Notes: a model not told the origin generated them from the sequence alone. DNA of 64,000 nt from Telmatospirillum siberiense (GCF_002845745.1 NZ_PIUM01000015.1:62001-126000); one strand, 5' to 3'; positions 30,369-39,313 are shown, counted from the stretch's first letter. Program-made: numbers and translations.

Positions 30369-31898
30369 ATGCGCAAGCTCGATCTGGCACAGGCTTTGAC
30401 CGAAGCGTTCGGTCATCTCGACGCCGGCCGGACCGCCGATGCCGGACGGCTGGCGCGGGACATCGAACGCGCCCGGCCGGCGGCGCCCGGCCTTCGCTAT
30501 CTGCAAGGGCTTCTGGCCCTGGCCGGGGGGGACGGGCGGAAGGCCACGCAGCATCTTCTCAAGGCCCTGGCGCAGACGCCCGATGCGCCGCCGGCCCTGC
30601 TGGCCTTGGCGCGCGCCCAGGCCGCGCAGGGCCGGACGGTGGCCGCCGAAGCCGTCTACCGGAGACTGCTCGCCTTGTCTCCCGCCATGGCCGAGGCCTA
30701 TGGGGAATGGGGCGTTTTGCTGGCCGCGTCGGAAAAGACGGCGGCGGCCTCGGCGCTTTTCGCCCGCGCCGTCGCCTTGCGGCCCGACTGGAGTTGGGCC
30801 TGGACTCATTTGGGGGTAACCCAGCGGTCGCTGGGAAAATGGGATGGGGCGGCGCTGTCCTTTGCCAGGGCGGTCGATCTCGATGAGGCATCCGCCCAGG
30901 CTCTCGCCAATCTGGCCGGCGTGCTGCGCCGTCTGAAACGCCCGGCGGAAAGCGTCGCCTTGGCGCGACGGGCCGTGTCGCTGGAACCCGCCGCCGCCGG
31001 CCATTGGCTGGAGCTCGCTCAGGCGGAGCGTGACGCCGACGACCTGGGAGCCGCCATCGGCGCCGTCGCCGAGGCGTCGCGTCTGGATCCGGACAATGCC
31101 GAGGCGGCCTGGCTGGAAGGCGAATGCCTGGCGGCGGAGGGCCGGGCCGGGGACGCCCGGGCGGCCTATCGTCGTGTCCTGGCGCTGGACCCCGCCGATC
31201 GTTTCGGGGCCCGCCTGGCGCTTTCCCGTCTGGGGGCCGATCCTTTGCCGAGCGAAGCCCCCGCCGCCTTCGTCCAAACCCTGTTCGATCAATATGCCGA
31301 CGGTTTCGACCGTGATCTGGTTGACGGTTTGCATTACCGGGGGCCGGCGATCCTGTCCGACGCCATTTTCCGCGCCTTAGGCTCAGGCCCGTTCGCGGTA
31401 TGCGACGCGGGGTGCGGGACGGGCCTGATGGGATTGGCCCTGCGATCGGCGGCCAGTCGTCTCGACGGCGTCGACCTGAGCCCCCGGATGGTCGAAAAAG
31501 CCCGTGCGCGGGGGATCTACGACGATCTTCAGGCGGGCGGGCTGGTTCAGTCGCTGCTTGCCCGGCCGGGGGCCTACGATCTGGTAAGCGCGGCCGACGT
31601 CCTGATCTATGTGGGGGATCTCCAGCCCGTTTTCGCGGCCGTCCGGACGGCGTTGCGTCCCGATGGAGCCTTCGCCTTCACGGTGGAGACCCATGCGGGC
31701 AAGGGATATATCGTCCAGGAATCGCGGCGTTTCGCCCATGCCGAGTCCTATTTGCGCGAAGAGGCGGCCGTGGCCGGTTTCACCTTGCTGTCGATGGAAA
31801 GCGCCTGGGCGCGTCATGACCGGGGGCAACCGGTGCCGGGTTTGGTCGTGGTGTTGCGCAAGACGGCGCCGGCAGGAGCCGTGCCGCCAAATCCATAG
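30369..31898 (+). CDS. TPR-repeat protein fused to a SAM-dependent methyltransferase
   Basis: The 509-residue protein has about eight tetratricopeptide repeats in residues 1-290 (for example AEAVYRRLLALSPAMAEAYGEWG and SALFARAVALRPDWSWAWTHLG) followed by a class I methyltransferase domain (VCDAGCGTGLMGLALR, then LDGVDLSPRMVEKAR). Such fusions are common in alphaproteobacteria; substrates are generally unknown. The start at 30369 follows GAAGG. The methyltransferase half resembles small-molecule or protein methylases of the UbiE/TPMT-like type. It is transcribed in the same direction as aspS but separated by a hairpin. Confidence 0.86.
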   Translation: MRKLDLAQALTEAFGHLDAGRTADAGRLARDIERARPAAPGLRYLQGLLALAGGDGRKATQHLLKALAQTPDAPPALLALARAQAAQGRTVAAEAVYRRLLALSPAMAEAYGEWGVLLAASEKTAAASALFARAVALRPDWSWAWTHLGVTQRSLGKWDGAALSFARAVDLDEASAQALANLAGVLRRLKRPAESVALARRAVSLEPAAAGHWLELAQAERDADDLGAAIGAVAEASRLDPDNAEAAWLEGECLAAEGRAGDARAAYRRVLALDPADRFGARLALSRLGADPLPSEAPAAFVQTLFDQYADGFDRDLVDGLHYRGPAILSDAIFRALGSGPFAVCDAGCGTGLMGLALRSAASRLDGVDLSPRMVEKARARGIYDDLQAGGLVQSLLARPGAYDLVSAADVLIYVGDLQPVFAAVRTALRPDGAFAFTVETHAGKGYIVQESRRFAHAESYLREEAAVAGFTLLSMESAWARHDRGQPVPGLVVVLRKTAPAGAVPPNP

Positions 31899-31925
31899 TC
31901 TATTTTTCGGTGGAGGAAACGTCGG

Positions 31926-32100
31926 CGAGCCAAAGACGAAGCAATCCGACGAGTGGCACCGGCGTCCCTGCCGGTGTTCCGGCGGGAGCCGGAAAGGGTC
32001 CGCCTTCGGCGGATCACCGGCACGGAGGCCGGTGCCACTGTTCTATCGATGGCGGGCAATGCCCTGATAAGACGACAAAATCAGCGATGTGTGAATCCGG
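31926..32100. repeat. Dispersed structured repeat, copy 1
   Basis: About 175 bp that recur at 44633-44808 with only scattered differences. The core (31953-32038) folds as a 24-bp outer stem with two mismatches (arms begin GTGGCACCGGC and end GCCGGTGCCAC) enclosing two small hairpins, TTCCGGC/GCCGGAA and TCCGCC/GGCGGA. Both flanks are also conserved. It has no coding frame of note and lies between the methyltransferase gene and the small - strand gene. Confidence 0.85.
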
Positions 32101-32143
32101 GAGCCTGCAAGGGGCGAGGGTTTATCGGTACCGCCGGAGTGTT

Positions 32144-32395
32144 CTATTTGGACAGCCGGTCCTCGGCGGGTGGATTGATCAGCACGCAATTGGTCCGGCC
32201 CTGGATCGCGCAATTCTGGATCCAGATCATGTCGCCCAGCCGATGGGCGAGGAAACAGCTTGCGCCGAGCAGAAAGGCCACGACCAGCAGGATGACGAAA
32301 CCGGACGGCCCCTCACCCGCGGCGGGTGGCGGCGGTTGGACGGGTTCGCCCTCGGGAGCGTCGTCGGGACCCCATCGCCAATTGGATCCGTCCAT
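32144..32395 (-). CDS. Small conserved membrane protein of unknown function
   Basis: This 83-residue protein has a Pro-rich N-terminus, one hydrophobic segment (GFVILLVVAFLLGASCFLA, about residues 32-50) and a C-terminal tail with two cysteines (QNCAIQGRTNCV). A strong GGAGGAAG site precedes the ATG, which argues that the gene is real. Short membrane proteins with a similar Cys-x(6)-Cys tail occur in other alphaproteobacteria from memory, but no function is known. Confidence 0.7.
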   Translation of the reverse strand: MDGSNWRWGPDDAPEGEPVQPPPPAAGEGPSGFVILLVVAFLLGASCFLAHRLGDMIWIQNCAIQGRTNCVLINPPAEDRLSK

Positions 32396-32527
32396 TTCTT
32401 TCTTCCTCCCACCCCGAAATTATATCGCCCGCCGGGACGATTGTCGTGACGGCCATAAGTGGTGTCCGGAGCCTATCCATCCGGCCTGCCATTTACCTCC
32501 CCGGCGGGCAGGAGCATAGTAAGGGCC

Positions 32528-34198
32528 ATGTCCGACTCCGCGCCGCGCCGCCGGTCCGATTCCTATCATCGCCAGCTCGACCTTATCGCCGAGATGAGCC
32601 ACGAGTTCGCCACGACGCGCGATCTGCACGGCACGTTTCAGCGTGGCCTGAAGCGTGTCGCCGATTTCATCGAGGCCGAGGCGGCCAGTCTGTTCCTGGT
32701 CGACGATTCTTCCGGGGAACTGGTTTGCCAGGCGTGCGTCGGGCCGGTCGACATCATCGGATTGCGTCTGGCGCCGGGGCAGGGGGTGGTGGGCCGGGTG
32801 GTCGAGCAGAATGTGGCGACCATCGTCAAGGATGCCCGCGCCGATCCGCATTTCGGCGCCCTGGTCGACGCCAAGACCGGCTTCGTCACCCGTTCGATCC
32901 TGTGCGCGCCGCTTTCGGTGCGCGGACAGCGGCTGGGCGCCATCGAACTGATCAATAAAACGGATGGCGGCCTGTTCCATCCGGGCGATCGTCAGCTTCT
33001 GCGCGCCCTGGGCGCCTCCGCCGCCCTGGCGGTGGTCAATGCGCGCCTCAACAAGGCGATGGTCGATCAGGAACGGATGGCCCGGGAACTGGAACTGGCC
33101 GCCGGCATACAGCGGGCCATGCTGCCGCCCGAGATGCCCGATGATTTTCCCATCCATGGCATCAACCATCCGGCCCACGAGGTTTCCGGCGATTTCTTCG
33201 ATGTTCTGAAACTCGCCGACGGACGCATCGCCTTCGCCATCGGGGATGTTTCAGGCAAGGGATTCAACGCCTCGCTGCTGATGACCAAGACCTGCAGCCT
33301 GTTCCGTTGCCTGGCCAAGAGCGAACGAAGGCCCGGCCGGCTGCTGTCCGTGATCAATGCCGAATTGTGCGAAACGGCCTCCGCCGGCGGCATGTTCGTC
33401 ACCATGGCGGCTGGGGTCTTCGATCCCGTCAGTGGTTCGGTATTGCTGGCCAATGCCGGGCACGAGCCGCCGCTTCTCCTGCAAGATGGGATCTTCACAT
33501 CCTTTGCCGCCGCGGTCCCGCCGCTCGGCATCGCTGTCGACATGGTGCCCCCCGACATGACGGAAACCTGGATCGGCCTGGCCGGCGGCTGCCTTTATCT
33601 ATTCACCGACGGTCTGACGGAAGCGCGCTGCCAGGATGCGCTGCTGGGTGCCGAAGGCGTGCGCCGGTTGCTGAGCGAAGCCGCCGGATTGCCGCCCCGG
33701 GAGCGGCTGGCGGCGGTGGTCGATCGTCTTGCCCCGCCCGGCAGCTCGCCCCGCGACGACCTGACCCTTCTGATGGTCGAGGACCGCCGGGAACGGCCGT
33801 GCCTGGCCGTGCGTTTCGAGGCGACGCCGGAGTGTCTTTGCGATTTGCGCCACCGGGTCGCCGCCGCCGTCCGGAGTGCCGGTTGCGGTCCCGAGGCCGC
33901 CGCCGACATCGTCCTGGCGGTCGACGAGGCCTGTCAGAACATCATCCGTCACGGATATGGCGGCAAGGGCGAGGTGGTGCTGGAAATCCGCAAAAACGCG
34001 GCCGGCGTGCTGGAGGTGCAATTGATCGACTTCGCGCCCGCCGTCGATCTGGCTAAAATAAAATCCCGCTGTCTTGATGATATCCGGCCCGGTGGTCTGG
34101 GGACCCATTTCATCCGGGCGGTGATGGACAACGTGGCCTTTCTGCCGCCGCCGGTGGGGGCCGGGAATTTCTTGAAAATGACCAAGGCGATCCGATGA
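32528..34198 (+). CDS. GAF-PP2C(SpoIIE/RsbU)-HATPase fused partner-switch regulator
   Basis: The 556-residue protein combines a GAF sensor domain (about 30-175), a PP2C-type serine phosphatase domain (about 190-410; HEVSGDFFD and AIGDVSGKG metal-binding motifs) and a C-terminal GHKL anti-sigma kinase domain (about 420-556; VDEACQNIIRHG and GGLGTHFI). Such fusions both phosphorylate and dephosphorylate STAS antagonists. The STAS gene follows with a 4-bp overlap, so the two form a partner-switching module. No sigma factor gene is nearby. Its downstream neighbours encode an Mla-type lipid transporter, an unusual pairing. The ATG at 32528 matches the domain start. Confidence 0.9.
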   Translation: MSDSAPRRRSDSYHRQLDLIAEMSHEFATTRDLHGTFQRGLKRVADFIEAEAASLFLVDDSSGELVCQACVGPVDIIGLRLAPGQGVVGRVVEQNVATIVKDARADPHFGALVDAKTGFVTRSILCAPLSVRGQRLGAIELINKTDGGLFHPGDRQLLRALGASAALAVVNARLNKAMVDQERMARELELAAGIQRAMLPPEMPDDFPIHGINHPAHEVSGDFFDVLKLADGRIAFAIGDVSGKGFNASLLMTKTCSLFRCLAKSERRPGRLLSVINAELCETASAGGMFVTMAAGVFDPVSGSVLLANAGHEPPLLLQDGIFTSFAAAVPPLGIAVDMVPPDMTETWIGLAGGCLYLFTDGLTEARCQDALLGAEGVRRLLSEAAGLPPRERLAAVVDRLAPPGSSPRDDLTLLMVEDRRERPCLAVRFEATPECLCDLRHRVAAAVRSAGCGPEAAADIVLAVDEACQNIIRHGYGGKGEVVLEIRKNAAGVLEVQLIDFAPAVDLAKIKSRCLDDIRPGGLGTHFIRAVMDNVAFLPPPVGAGNFLKMTKAIR

Positions 34199-34530
34199 GC
34201 GCAAATTTCTCCACCCGGCATGTCAAGGGGGGCGTGGTGGTCGCCCTGCAAGGGGAAATCGATCTGCAGAACAGTCCCGAGCTCCGCAAGGAATTGTTGT
34301 CGTGGCTGGCCGAGCGCCGGGACGTCGTGGTCGATCTCCAGGGAGTCGCCTATATCGACAGTTCGGGCATCGCCAGTCTGGTCGAGGCCTATCAGACGGC
34401 CCGTCATCAGGGAGGCAGGTTTCGTCTGGCCGCGGTCAGCCCTGCGGCGTTGCGGGTTCTGAAGCTTGCCCGTCTCGATGAGGTCTTCGTCATCCGCGAG
34501 ACCGTCGAGCAGGCCCTGAAGGGAGACTGA
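34195..34530 (+). CDS. STAS-domain anti-sigma factor antagonist
   Basis: The 111-residue single-domain protein has the SpoIIAA/RsbV fold with the conserved phosphorylation motif VAYIDSSGIASLVEA. Its Ser is the expected target of the upstream fused kinase/phosphatase. STAS domains also occur as MlaB in lipid transporters, and mlaE starts 5 bp after this gene, so a role with the transporter is an alternative. Confidence 0.92.
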   Translation: MSANFSTRHVKGGVVVALQGEIDLQNSPELRKELLSWLAERRDVVVDLQGVAYIDSSGIASLVEAYQTARHQGGRFRLAAVSPAALRVLKLARLDEVFVIRETVEQALKGD

Positions 34531-34535
34531 CCCCT

Positions 34536-35336
34536 TTGCGAAGCGGATATCTCCATCTGGCGGAGCGTCTGGGGCGGGCGACGGTCAGCGGCCTCGACGA
34601 GATGGGCTTCGCCGCCCATCTTCTCGGCAAAAGCCTTTATTGGCTGGTCCTCGGCCGGCGTCGCCGCCAGCCCGTGCGGCTCGACAGCGTGGTCGCCCAG
34701 GCCTTCGAAATCGGGGTGCTGGCCATCCCGATCCTGACGGTATTGACCTTCACCATCGGCGTCATGCTGGCCATTCAGGGGATCTATATGCTGAAGACCT
34801 TCGGCGCCGAATCGCGAGTCACCACCGGCATTTCCCTTTCCCTGGTCCGCGAGTTCTCCTCCCTGATCACCGGCATTCTGGTCGCCGGCCGGTCGGGGTC
34901 GGCGTTGGCGGCGCGTCTCGGCACAATGACCATCAATCAGGAGATCGACGCCCTGACGGTGATGGGAATCGATCCGGTCCGCTTCCTGGTGGTGCCGCCG
35001 CTGCTGGCCATGCTGGTGATGGTTCCGGCTTTGACCCTGTGGTCGCACCTCGTTTCGCTGTTCGGCGCCGGCCTTTACGTCTCGGCCCAACTCGATATCA
35101 GCATGGGCGCCTTCGCCCAGCAGGTGCTCGATGCCTTGCGGCTGGCCGATCTGGCGCACGGGCTTTCGAAGAGCGCCATCTTCGCCGTATTGATTACCCT
35201 GGTCGGCGTGGTTAACGGCGCTGCCGTCACCGGCGGCGCCGAGGGCGTCGGCCGGATGACCACCCGTTCGGTGGTGCAGGCGATTTCGGCCATCGTCGTC
35301 ACCGACATGATCTTCGCCTTCATGGTGACCCGGTGA
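34536..35336 (+). CDS. mlaE: MlaE-family ABC transporter permease
   Basis: The 266-residue inner-membrane permease of the MlaE (YrbE) family has the conserved REFSSLITGILVAGRSGSA and LGTMTINQEIDALTVMGIDP segments, and five hydrophobic helices. It forms the transmembrane part of a phospholipid transport complex between the membranes. It starts with TTG eight bases after GGGAG. mlaF follows with overlap. Confidence 0.92.
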   Translation: MRSGYLHLAERLGRATVSGLDEMGFAAHLLGKSLYWLVLGRRRRQPVRLDSVVAQAFEIGVLAIPILTVLTFTIGVMLAIQGIYMLKTFGAESRVTTGISLSLVREFSSLITGILVAGRSGSALAARLGTMTINQEIDALTVMGIDPVRFLVVPPLLAMLVMVPALTLWSHLVSLFGAGLYVSAQLDISMGAFAQQVLDALRLADLAHGLSKSAIFAVLITLVGVVNGAAVTGGAEGVGRMTTRSVVQAISAIVVTDMIFAFMVTR

Positions 35337-36130
35337 ACGGGGCTGAGGTCAGCATCGAGGTGCGGGGGCTCGTTTCCTATTACGGCACGCGCAAGGTGCT
35401 GAAGGGCATCGATCTTAGCGTGCTGGACGGCGAGATCATGGTGATCATGGGGGGCTCGGGCTCGGGCAAGAGCACGCTGCTCAATCATCTTCTGGGGCTC
35501 CTGTCGCCGGCCGAGGGCTCGGTCCGCCTGCTGGGTCGCGACCTGGCGCGCCTGACGCCGATGGAAATGCTGGATCTGCGCCGCCATATCGGGGTCGCCT
35601 TCCAGAGCGGGGCGCTGTTCAGTTCGCTCTCGGTGGCCGAGAACATCATGCTGCCGCTGCGGGAACACTCCGATCTCGATCGGAAAACCATGGAGATCAT
35701 CGCCCGGCTGAAGCTCGAAGTGGTGAGCTTGGCCGGCTTCGGCGACCTGATGCCGGCGGAATTGTCGGGCGGCATGATCAAGCGGGCCGCCCTGGCGCGG
35801 GCCATCGTCATGGATCCCAAGCTGCTGTTCTGCGACGAGCCTTCGGCCGGCCTCGATCCCGTCGTGTCGTCGTCGATCGACGAGCTGATCCTGCGCTTGC
35901 GCGACGCCATGGGCATGACCACCGTGGTGGTCACCCACGATCTCGACAGCGCCTTCAAGATTGCCGATCGCATCTGCGTGCTCGACGATGGTGAAATCAT
36001 CGCGCTCGGCAGCAAGGACGAGATCCGCGCCAGTTCCAACGAAAGGGTGCAAAATCTGCTGAACCGCCGCAGCGAGGAGGTTACACTCGACACCGACGCC
36101 TATCTGCGCCGGCTGCTCGGTGAAAGTTGA
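35333..36130 (+). CDS. mlaF: MlaF-family ABC transporter ATP-binding protein
   Basis: The 265-residue ATPase has Walker A (GGSGSGKST), the signature LSGGMIKRAALARAI characteristic of MlaF, Walker B (LLFCDEPSAGLDP) and the switch VTHDLDSA. It begins with a GTG overlapping the mlaE stop. It drives the MlaE permease. Confidence 0.93.
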   Translation: MNGAEVSIEVRGLVSYYGTRKVLKGIDLSVLDGEIMVIMGGSGSGKSTLLNHLLGLLSPAEGSVRLLGRDLARLTPMEMLDLRRHIGVAFQSGALFSSLSVAENIMLPLREHSDLDRKTMEIIARLKLEVVSLAGFGDLMPAELSGGMIKRAALARAIVMDPKLLFCDEPSAGLDPVVSSSIDELILRLRDAMGMTTVVVTHDLDSAFKIADRICVLDDGEIIALGSKDEIRASSNERVQNLLNRRSEEVTLDTDAYLRRLLGES

Positions 36131-36200
36131 GTTATCGCCTGTGAAAAAGGTCGTTCGTTCCCTTGGGGGCGCCTTTTCCACGAATGGTTAGATTGGGGAA

Positions 36201-37175
36201 ATGCGAGACAGTCGGATCAATTACGTCCTGGTGGGCAGCTTTGTCCTGGCCATGCTGGTGGCCTTGGTGGTGTCGATCGCCCTGCTGTCCGGACGCACCG
36301 GACGGACCCAGGCCTATTACGTCGTCTATGACAACGTGGGCGGGGTGAAATACGGCACCAAGGTTCTGTTCGAGGGCTTTACCATCGGTCAGGTCGAAGA
36401 CATCACGCCGCAGCGGGACGGCGGCAAGGTAAAATTCAAATTGCGGCTGGGGGTGACCGACGGCTGGCAGGTTCCCGAGGACAGCGTCGCCCGCATCGCG
36501 GCATCCGGTCTTCTGGCGGCGGTGGCCATTGACATCAAGGGGGGATCCAGCGCCACCCTGCTGCAACCGGGCGAGCAGATCAGAAGCCAGTCGGGCGGCA
36601 ATCTGTTCACCGCCATGGCCGATATCGCCTCGGAGGTGACCAATCTCAGCCAGACCGGCTTGCGCCCCCTGATCGAGGCGCTCAACCGGACGGTCGGCGC
36701 CTTCGGACCCATCCTCGAACAGCGGGCGCCCCAGCTTTTCGACAATCTGGTGTCGCTGTCCGCCGATCTGGCCGCCAAGACCCCGAAGATTTCCTCCAAC
36801 GTCGAGCAGATGACGTCGGGCATGAACAAGCTGTTCAGTCCCGACAACACCCGCAAGATGGAAGACACCATCGGCAACGTCGACCGTACCGCGGCCAATC
36901 TCGCCGAATTGACCGGCGCGCTGCATTCCAGCAAGGCCAAGGTCGACAGCCTGCTGGCCACGCTGGACAAGGCGGCCGCCGACAACAGCGAAACCGTCGG
37001 GCAGGGACTCAAGGATCTGCGCTACAGTTTGCAGGCGGTGGCCCGCAATATCGATTCGGTGACCTACAATCTTGAAGGGACGGCCCGCAACATGAACGAA
37101 TTCAGCCGTGAGATCCGCCAGGATCCCGGCCTGCTGCTGGGCGGCGGTCGCCCGCGCGACGAGGGGCCGAAATGA
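36201..37175 (+). CDS. mlaD: MlaD-type MCE-domain lipid-binding protein
   Basis: The 324-residue protein has an N-terminal anchor helix (NYVLVGSFVLAMLVALVVSIALL), one MCE domain (about 38-120) and a long helical C-terminal part with coiled-coil character. It is anchored in the inner membrane and forms the periplasmic hexameric ring. It is longer than E. coli MlaD (about 180), closer to alphaproteobacterial members. A 70-bp gap follows mlaF. No mlaC gene is present in the operon. Confidence 0.9.
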   Translation: MRDSRINYVLVGSFVLAMLVALVVSIALLSGRTGRTQAYYVVYDNVGGVKYGTKVLFEGFTIGQVEDITPQRDGGKVKFKLRLGVTDGWQVPEDSVARIAASGLLAAVAIDIKGGSSATLLQPGEQIRSQSGGNLFTAMADIASEVTNLSQTGLRPLIEALNRTVGAFGPILEQRAPQLFDNLVSLSADLAAKTPKISSNVEQMTSGMNKLFSPDNTRKMEDTIGNVDRTAANLAELTGALHSSKAKVDSLLATLDKAAADNSETVGQGLKDLRYSLQAVARNIDSVTYNLEGTARNMNEFSREIRQDPGLLLGGGRPRDEGPK

Positions 37176-37771
37176 CGCGCGTCATCCTCGCCCTGGCCCT
37201 GCTTCTGCCGCTTGGCGGCTGTTTCGGCGGCGGCGCGCCATCCGATCAGTTCTATCGGCTGGCCGTTCCGGCGCCGGTCGTTTCGCCGTCGCCCATCCTG
37301 CCCGGCGTCGTCGAGGTGGGGCGTTTCGCCGCCGAGGGGCTGACCGGCGAGCGGGCGCTTCTCTACAGCTACCGGGACAAGCCGGATCAGGTGGCGCGCT
37401 ATGGCTATCACCTGTGGGTCGAGGCGCCGCCCGTGCTGCTGCAGAACCAGCTGGTGCGGCTGCTGCGCGAGACCCGCGCGGCCTCGACCGTGGTTACCGC
37501 CGATTTGCGGGTGCCCCCCGATATCCTGATCGAGGGTCGCCTGCGCCGTTTCGAACAGCTGGTCGGCGCGGCGCCCTCGGTGGTGGTGGAAATGGATCTG
37601 GGCGTGATCCGGGTGCGTGGCGGCGGGCTTTTGCTGTTGCGTAACTACCGGGTGGAAAAACCGATGGTCGGCGATCAGCCGGCCGATGCCGTCGTCGCCT
37701 TCCAGGGCGCGGTTGGCGAAGTCTTCGGCCATTTCCTGGCCGATCTGGCGGAAAAGACAGAAATTCGATGA
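37172..37771 (+). CDS. ABC-type transport auxiliary lipoprotein (PqiC-like)
   Basis: The 199-residue protein starts with a lipoprotein signal (ILALALLLPLGGC, lipidated Cys17) and matches the ABC-type transport auxiliary lipoprotein family related to PqiC (DFYRL-like start, GVVEVGRF strand). Such lipoproteins accompany MCE transporters and probably contact the outer membrane, taking the place of MlaA/MlaC. It overlaps mlaD by 4 bp. Confidence 0.86.
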   Translation: MTRVILALALLLPLGGCFGGGAPSDQFYRLAVPAPVVSPSPILPGVVEVGRFAAEGLTGERALLYSYRDKPDQVARYGYHLWVEAPPVLLQNQLVRLLRETRAASTVVTADLRVPPDILIEGRLRRFEQLVGAAPSVVVEMDLGVIRVRGGGLLLLRNYRVEKPMVGDQPADAVVAFQGAVGEVFGHFLADLAEKTEIR

Positions 37772-39081
37772 GCCGAAAACCCCGTTTCGTCCGGCCGCGC
37801 GGCAAGCCGGCCTCCGCCTTGCCGCGCACCCTGGAGATCGATATCGACGAGTTGGGCGGTCGCGGCGACGGCATCGGCCGTCACGACGGTCAATCCGTCT
37901 TCGTTCCCTGCACGGTTCCGGGCGATCGGGTCCTCGCCCGTGTCGACGGCCGGAAAAGCGATGGGCTGGCGGCAAGCTGTCTAGAGCTGTTGTCGCCCGG
38001 CCCGGGGCGGGTCACGCCGGTCTGCCGCCATTTCGGCGAGTGCGGCGGCTGTTCGCTTCAGCATTTCGAGGAGGAGCGCTACCGCGCCTGGAAGCGGGGC
38101 CTGCTGGTCATCGCCCTGCGTCGGGCGGGCTTCGATGAGGACCGGGTGGCGCCGATGATCGCCGTCGCGCCGGGATCGCGCCGCCGCGCCACCTTCGCTT
38201 TTCAGCGGCGGCGCGGCGAGGTGACGCTGGGGTTTCATGCGCGGGCCAGTCATCAGGTCGTCGATATCGCGGGCTGTCCGTTGCTGGTTTCGCCCTTGCT
38301 CGATCTGCTGGCGCCGCTTCGCGCCCTGTTGCGCGACGTCGTCGAGGACGGACGGGAGGGCGATGTCGTCGCCACCCTTACCGAGACCGGCATCGATCTG
38401 CTGATTGACGCCGATGCGCGGCTCGATCTTTTCGATCGTGAACGTCTGGCGGCCTTCGCCGAAGAAATCGATCTGGCACGCCTGTCCTGGCGGCGGCCGG
38501 GTGTCGGCATGGTCGAACCGCTATCCCATCGGCGGGCCGCCCAGGTCCGTTTCGGCGACATCGCCGTCGATCTGCCGCCGGGCTCTTTCCTGCAGCCCAG
38601 TATCGAGGGCGAGCGTGCGCTGAGCGCCCTGGTCATCGAGGCCGTCGGCGCCGCGACGCCCGTTGCCGATCTGTTTTCAGGTTGCGGCAGCTTTACCTTT
38701 CCCTTGGCGGCGAAGTCCTTCGTCCATGCCGTCGAGGGCGAGGCCGCCGCCGCGCAGGCGTTGAAATCGGCGGCCGAACGCATAGGCGCGCGCGTCAGCG
38801 TCGAATGCCGGGACCTGGCTCACCGGCCGCTGTTGTCCGATGAGCTGAAACGCTTCCATGCCGTGGTTTTCGATCCCCCCCGGGTCGGCGCCGCCGCCCA
38901 GGCCGAACAACTGGCCGCGGCCGGCCCGCCGCTGGTGGTGGCCGTGTCCTGCAATCCGGCGACCCTGGCCCGCGACGCCAAGACCCTGGTCAAGGGCGGC
39001 TATCGCCTGATCCGGGCGACGCCGGTCGACCAATTCCCCTGGTCGGCCCATCTGGAGGCGGTTGCCGTGTTCGAGCGGTAG
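37768..39081 (+). CDS. Class I SAM-dependent RNA methyltransferase (RlmD/TrmA family)
   Basis: The 437-residue enzyme has an N-terminal TRAM-like domain (LGGRGDGIGRHDG), a 4Fe-4S cysteine set (CRHFGECGGC and a later Cys), the SAM fold (VADLFSGCGSFTFPLA) and the catalytic VVAVSCNPATLARD motif with its nucleophilic Cys. It forms 5-methyluridine in rRNA or tRNA; which one is not clear from sequence. Start overlaps the lipoprotein stop by 4 bp, so it is co-translated with the lipid-transport operon. Confidence 0.9.
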   Translation: MSRKPRFVRPRGKPASALPRTLEIDIDELGGRGDGIGRHDGQSVFVPCTVPGDRVLARVDGRKSDGLAASCLELLSPGPGRVTPVCRHFGECGGCSLQHFEEERYRAWKRGLLVIALRRAGFDEDRVAPMIAVAPGSRRRATFAFQRRRGEVTLGFHARASHQVVDIAGCPLLVSPLLDLLAPLRALLRDVVEDGREGDVVATLTETGIDLLIDADARLDLFDRERLAAFAEEIDLARLSWRRPGVGMVEPLSHRRAAQVRFGDIAVDLPPGSFLQPSIEGERALSALVIEAVGAATPVADLFSGCGSFTFPLAAKSFVHAVEGEAAAAQALKSAAERIGARVSVECRDLAHRPLLSDELKRFHAVVFDPPRVGAAAQAEQLAAAGPPLVVAVSCNPATLARDAKTLVKGGYRLIRATPVDQFPWSAHLEAVAVFER

Positions 39082-39222
39082 GACCGTTCGGCGTCCTGCC
39101 GTCAGTTACCGCTCTTCCGGTATTTTGGTTTCGCGATTCAATCAAAAGACGTCATGCCCGGCCTTGAGCCATGGCTGTCCGGCACAGTTTGTGCCTCGCC
39201 TCTATTTGAGTGGTGAGCACAG

Positions 39223-39279
39223 CCCAAAACCGTCATTGCCGGACAGCCGTGTGTCGAGCACGGCCACGACGGTTTTGGG
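39223..39279. terminator. Nested palindrome between convergent genes
   Basis: A 12-bp stem (39223-39234 with 39268-39279) encloses a 6-bp stem (GCCGTG with CACGGC). A second 12-bp pair (39172-39183 with 39236-39247) offers an alternative fold. It lies between convergent genes, so a bidirectional terminator or a short repeat element is likely. Confidence 0.5.
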
Positions 39280-39313
39280 GGCCACTTCAGCACGATACTG
39301 CTGACAGGCCCCA

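Noticed and set aside
28008-31334. A ~1100-codon - strand open frame across aspS and the TPR-methyltransferase gene.
   Set aside because: It is antisense to aspS, with no family motifs and shadow composition. The strong + strand genes explain the region.
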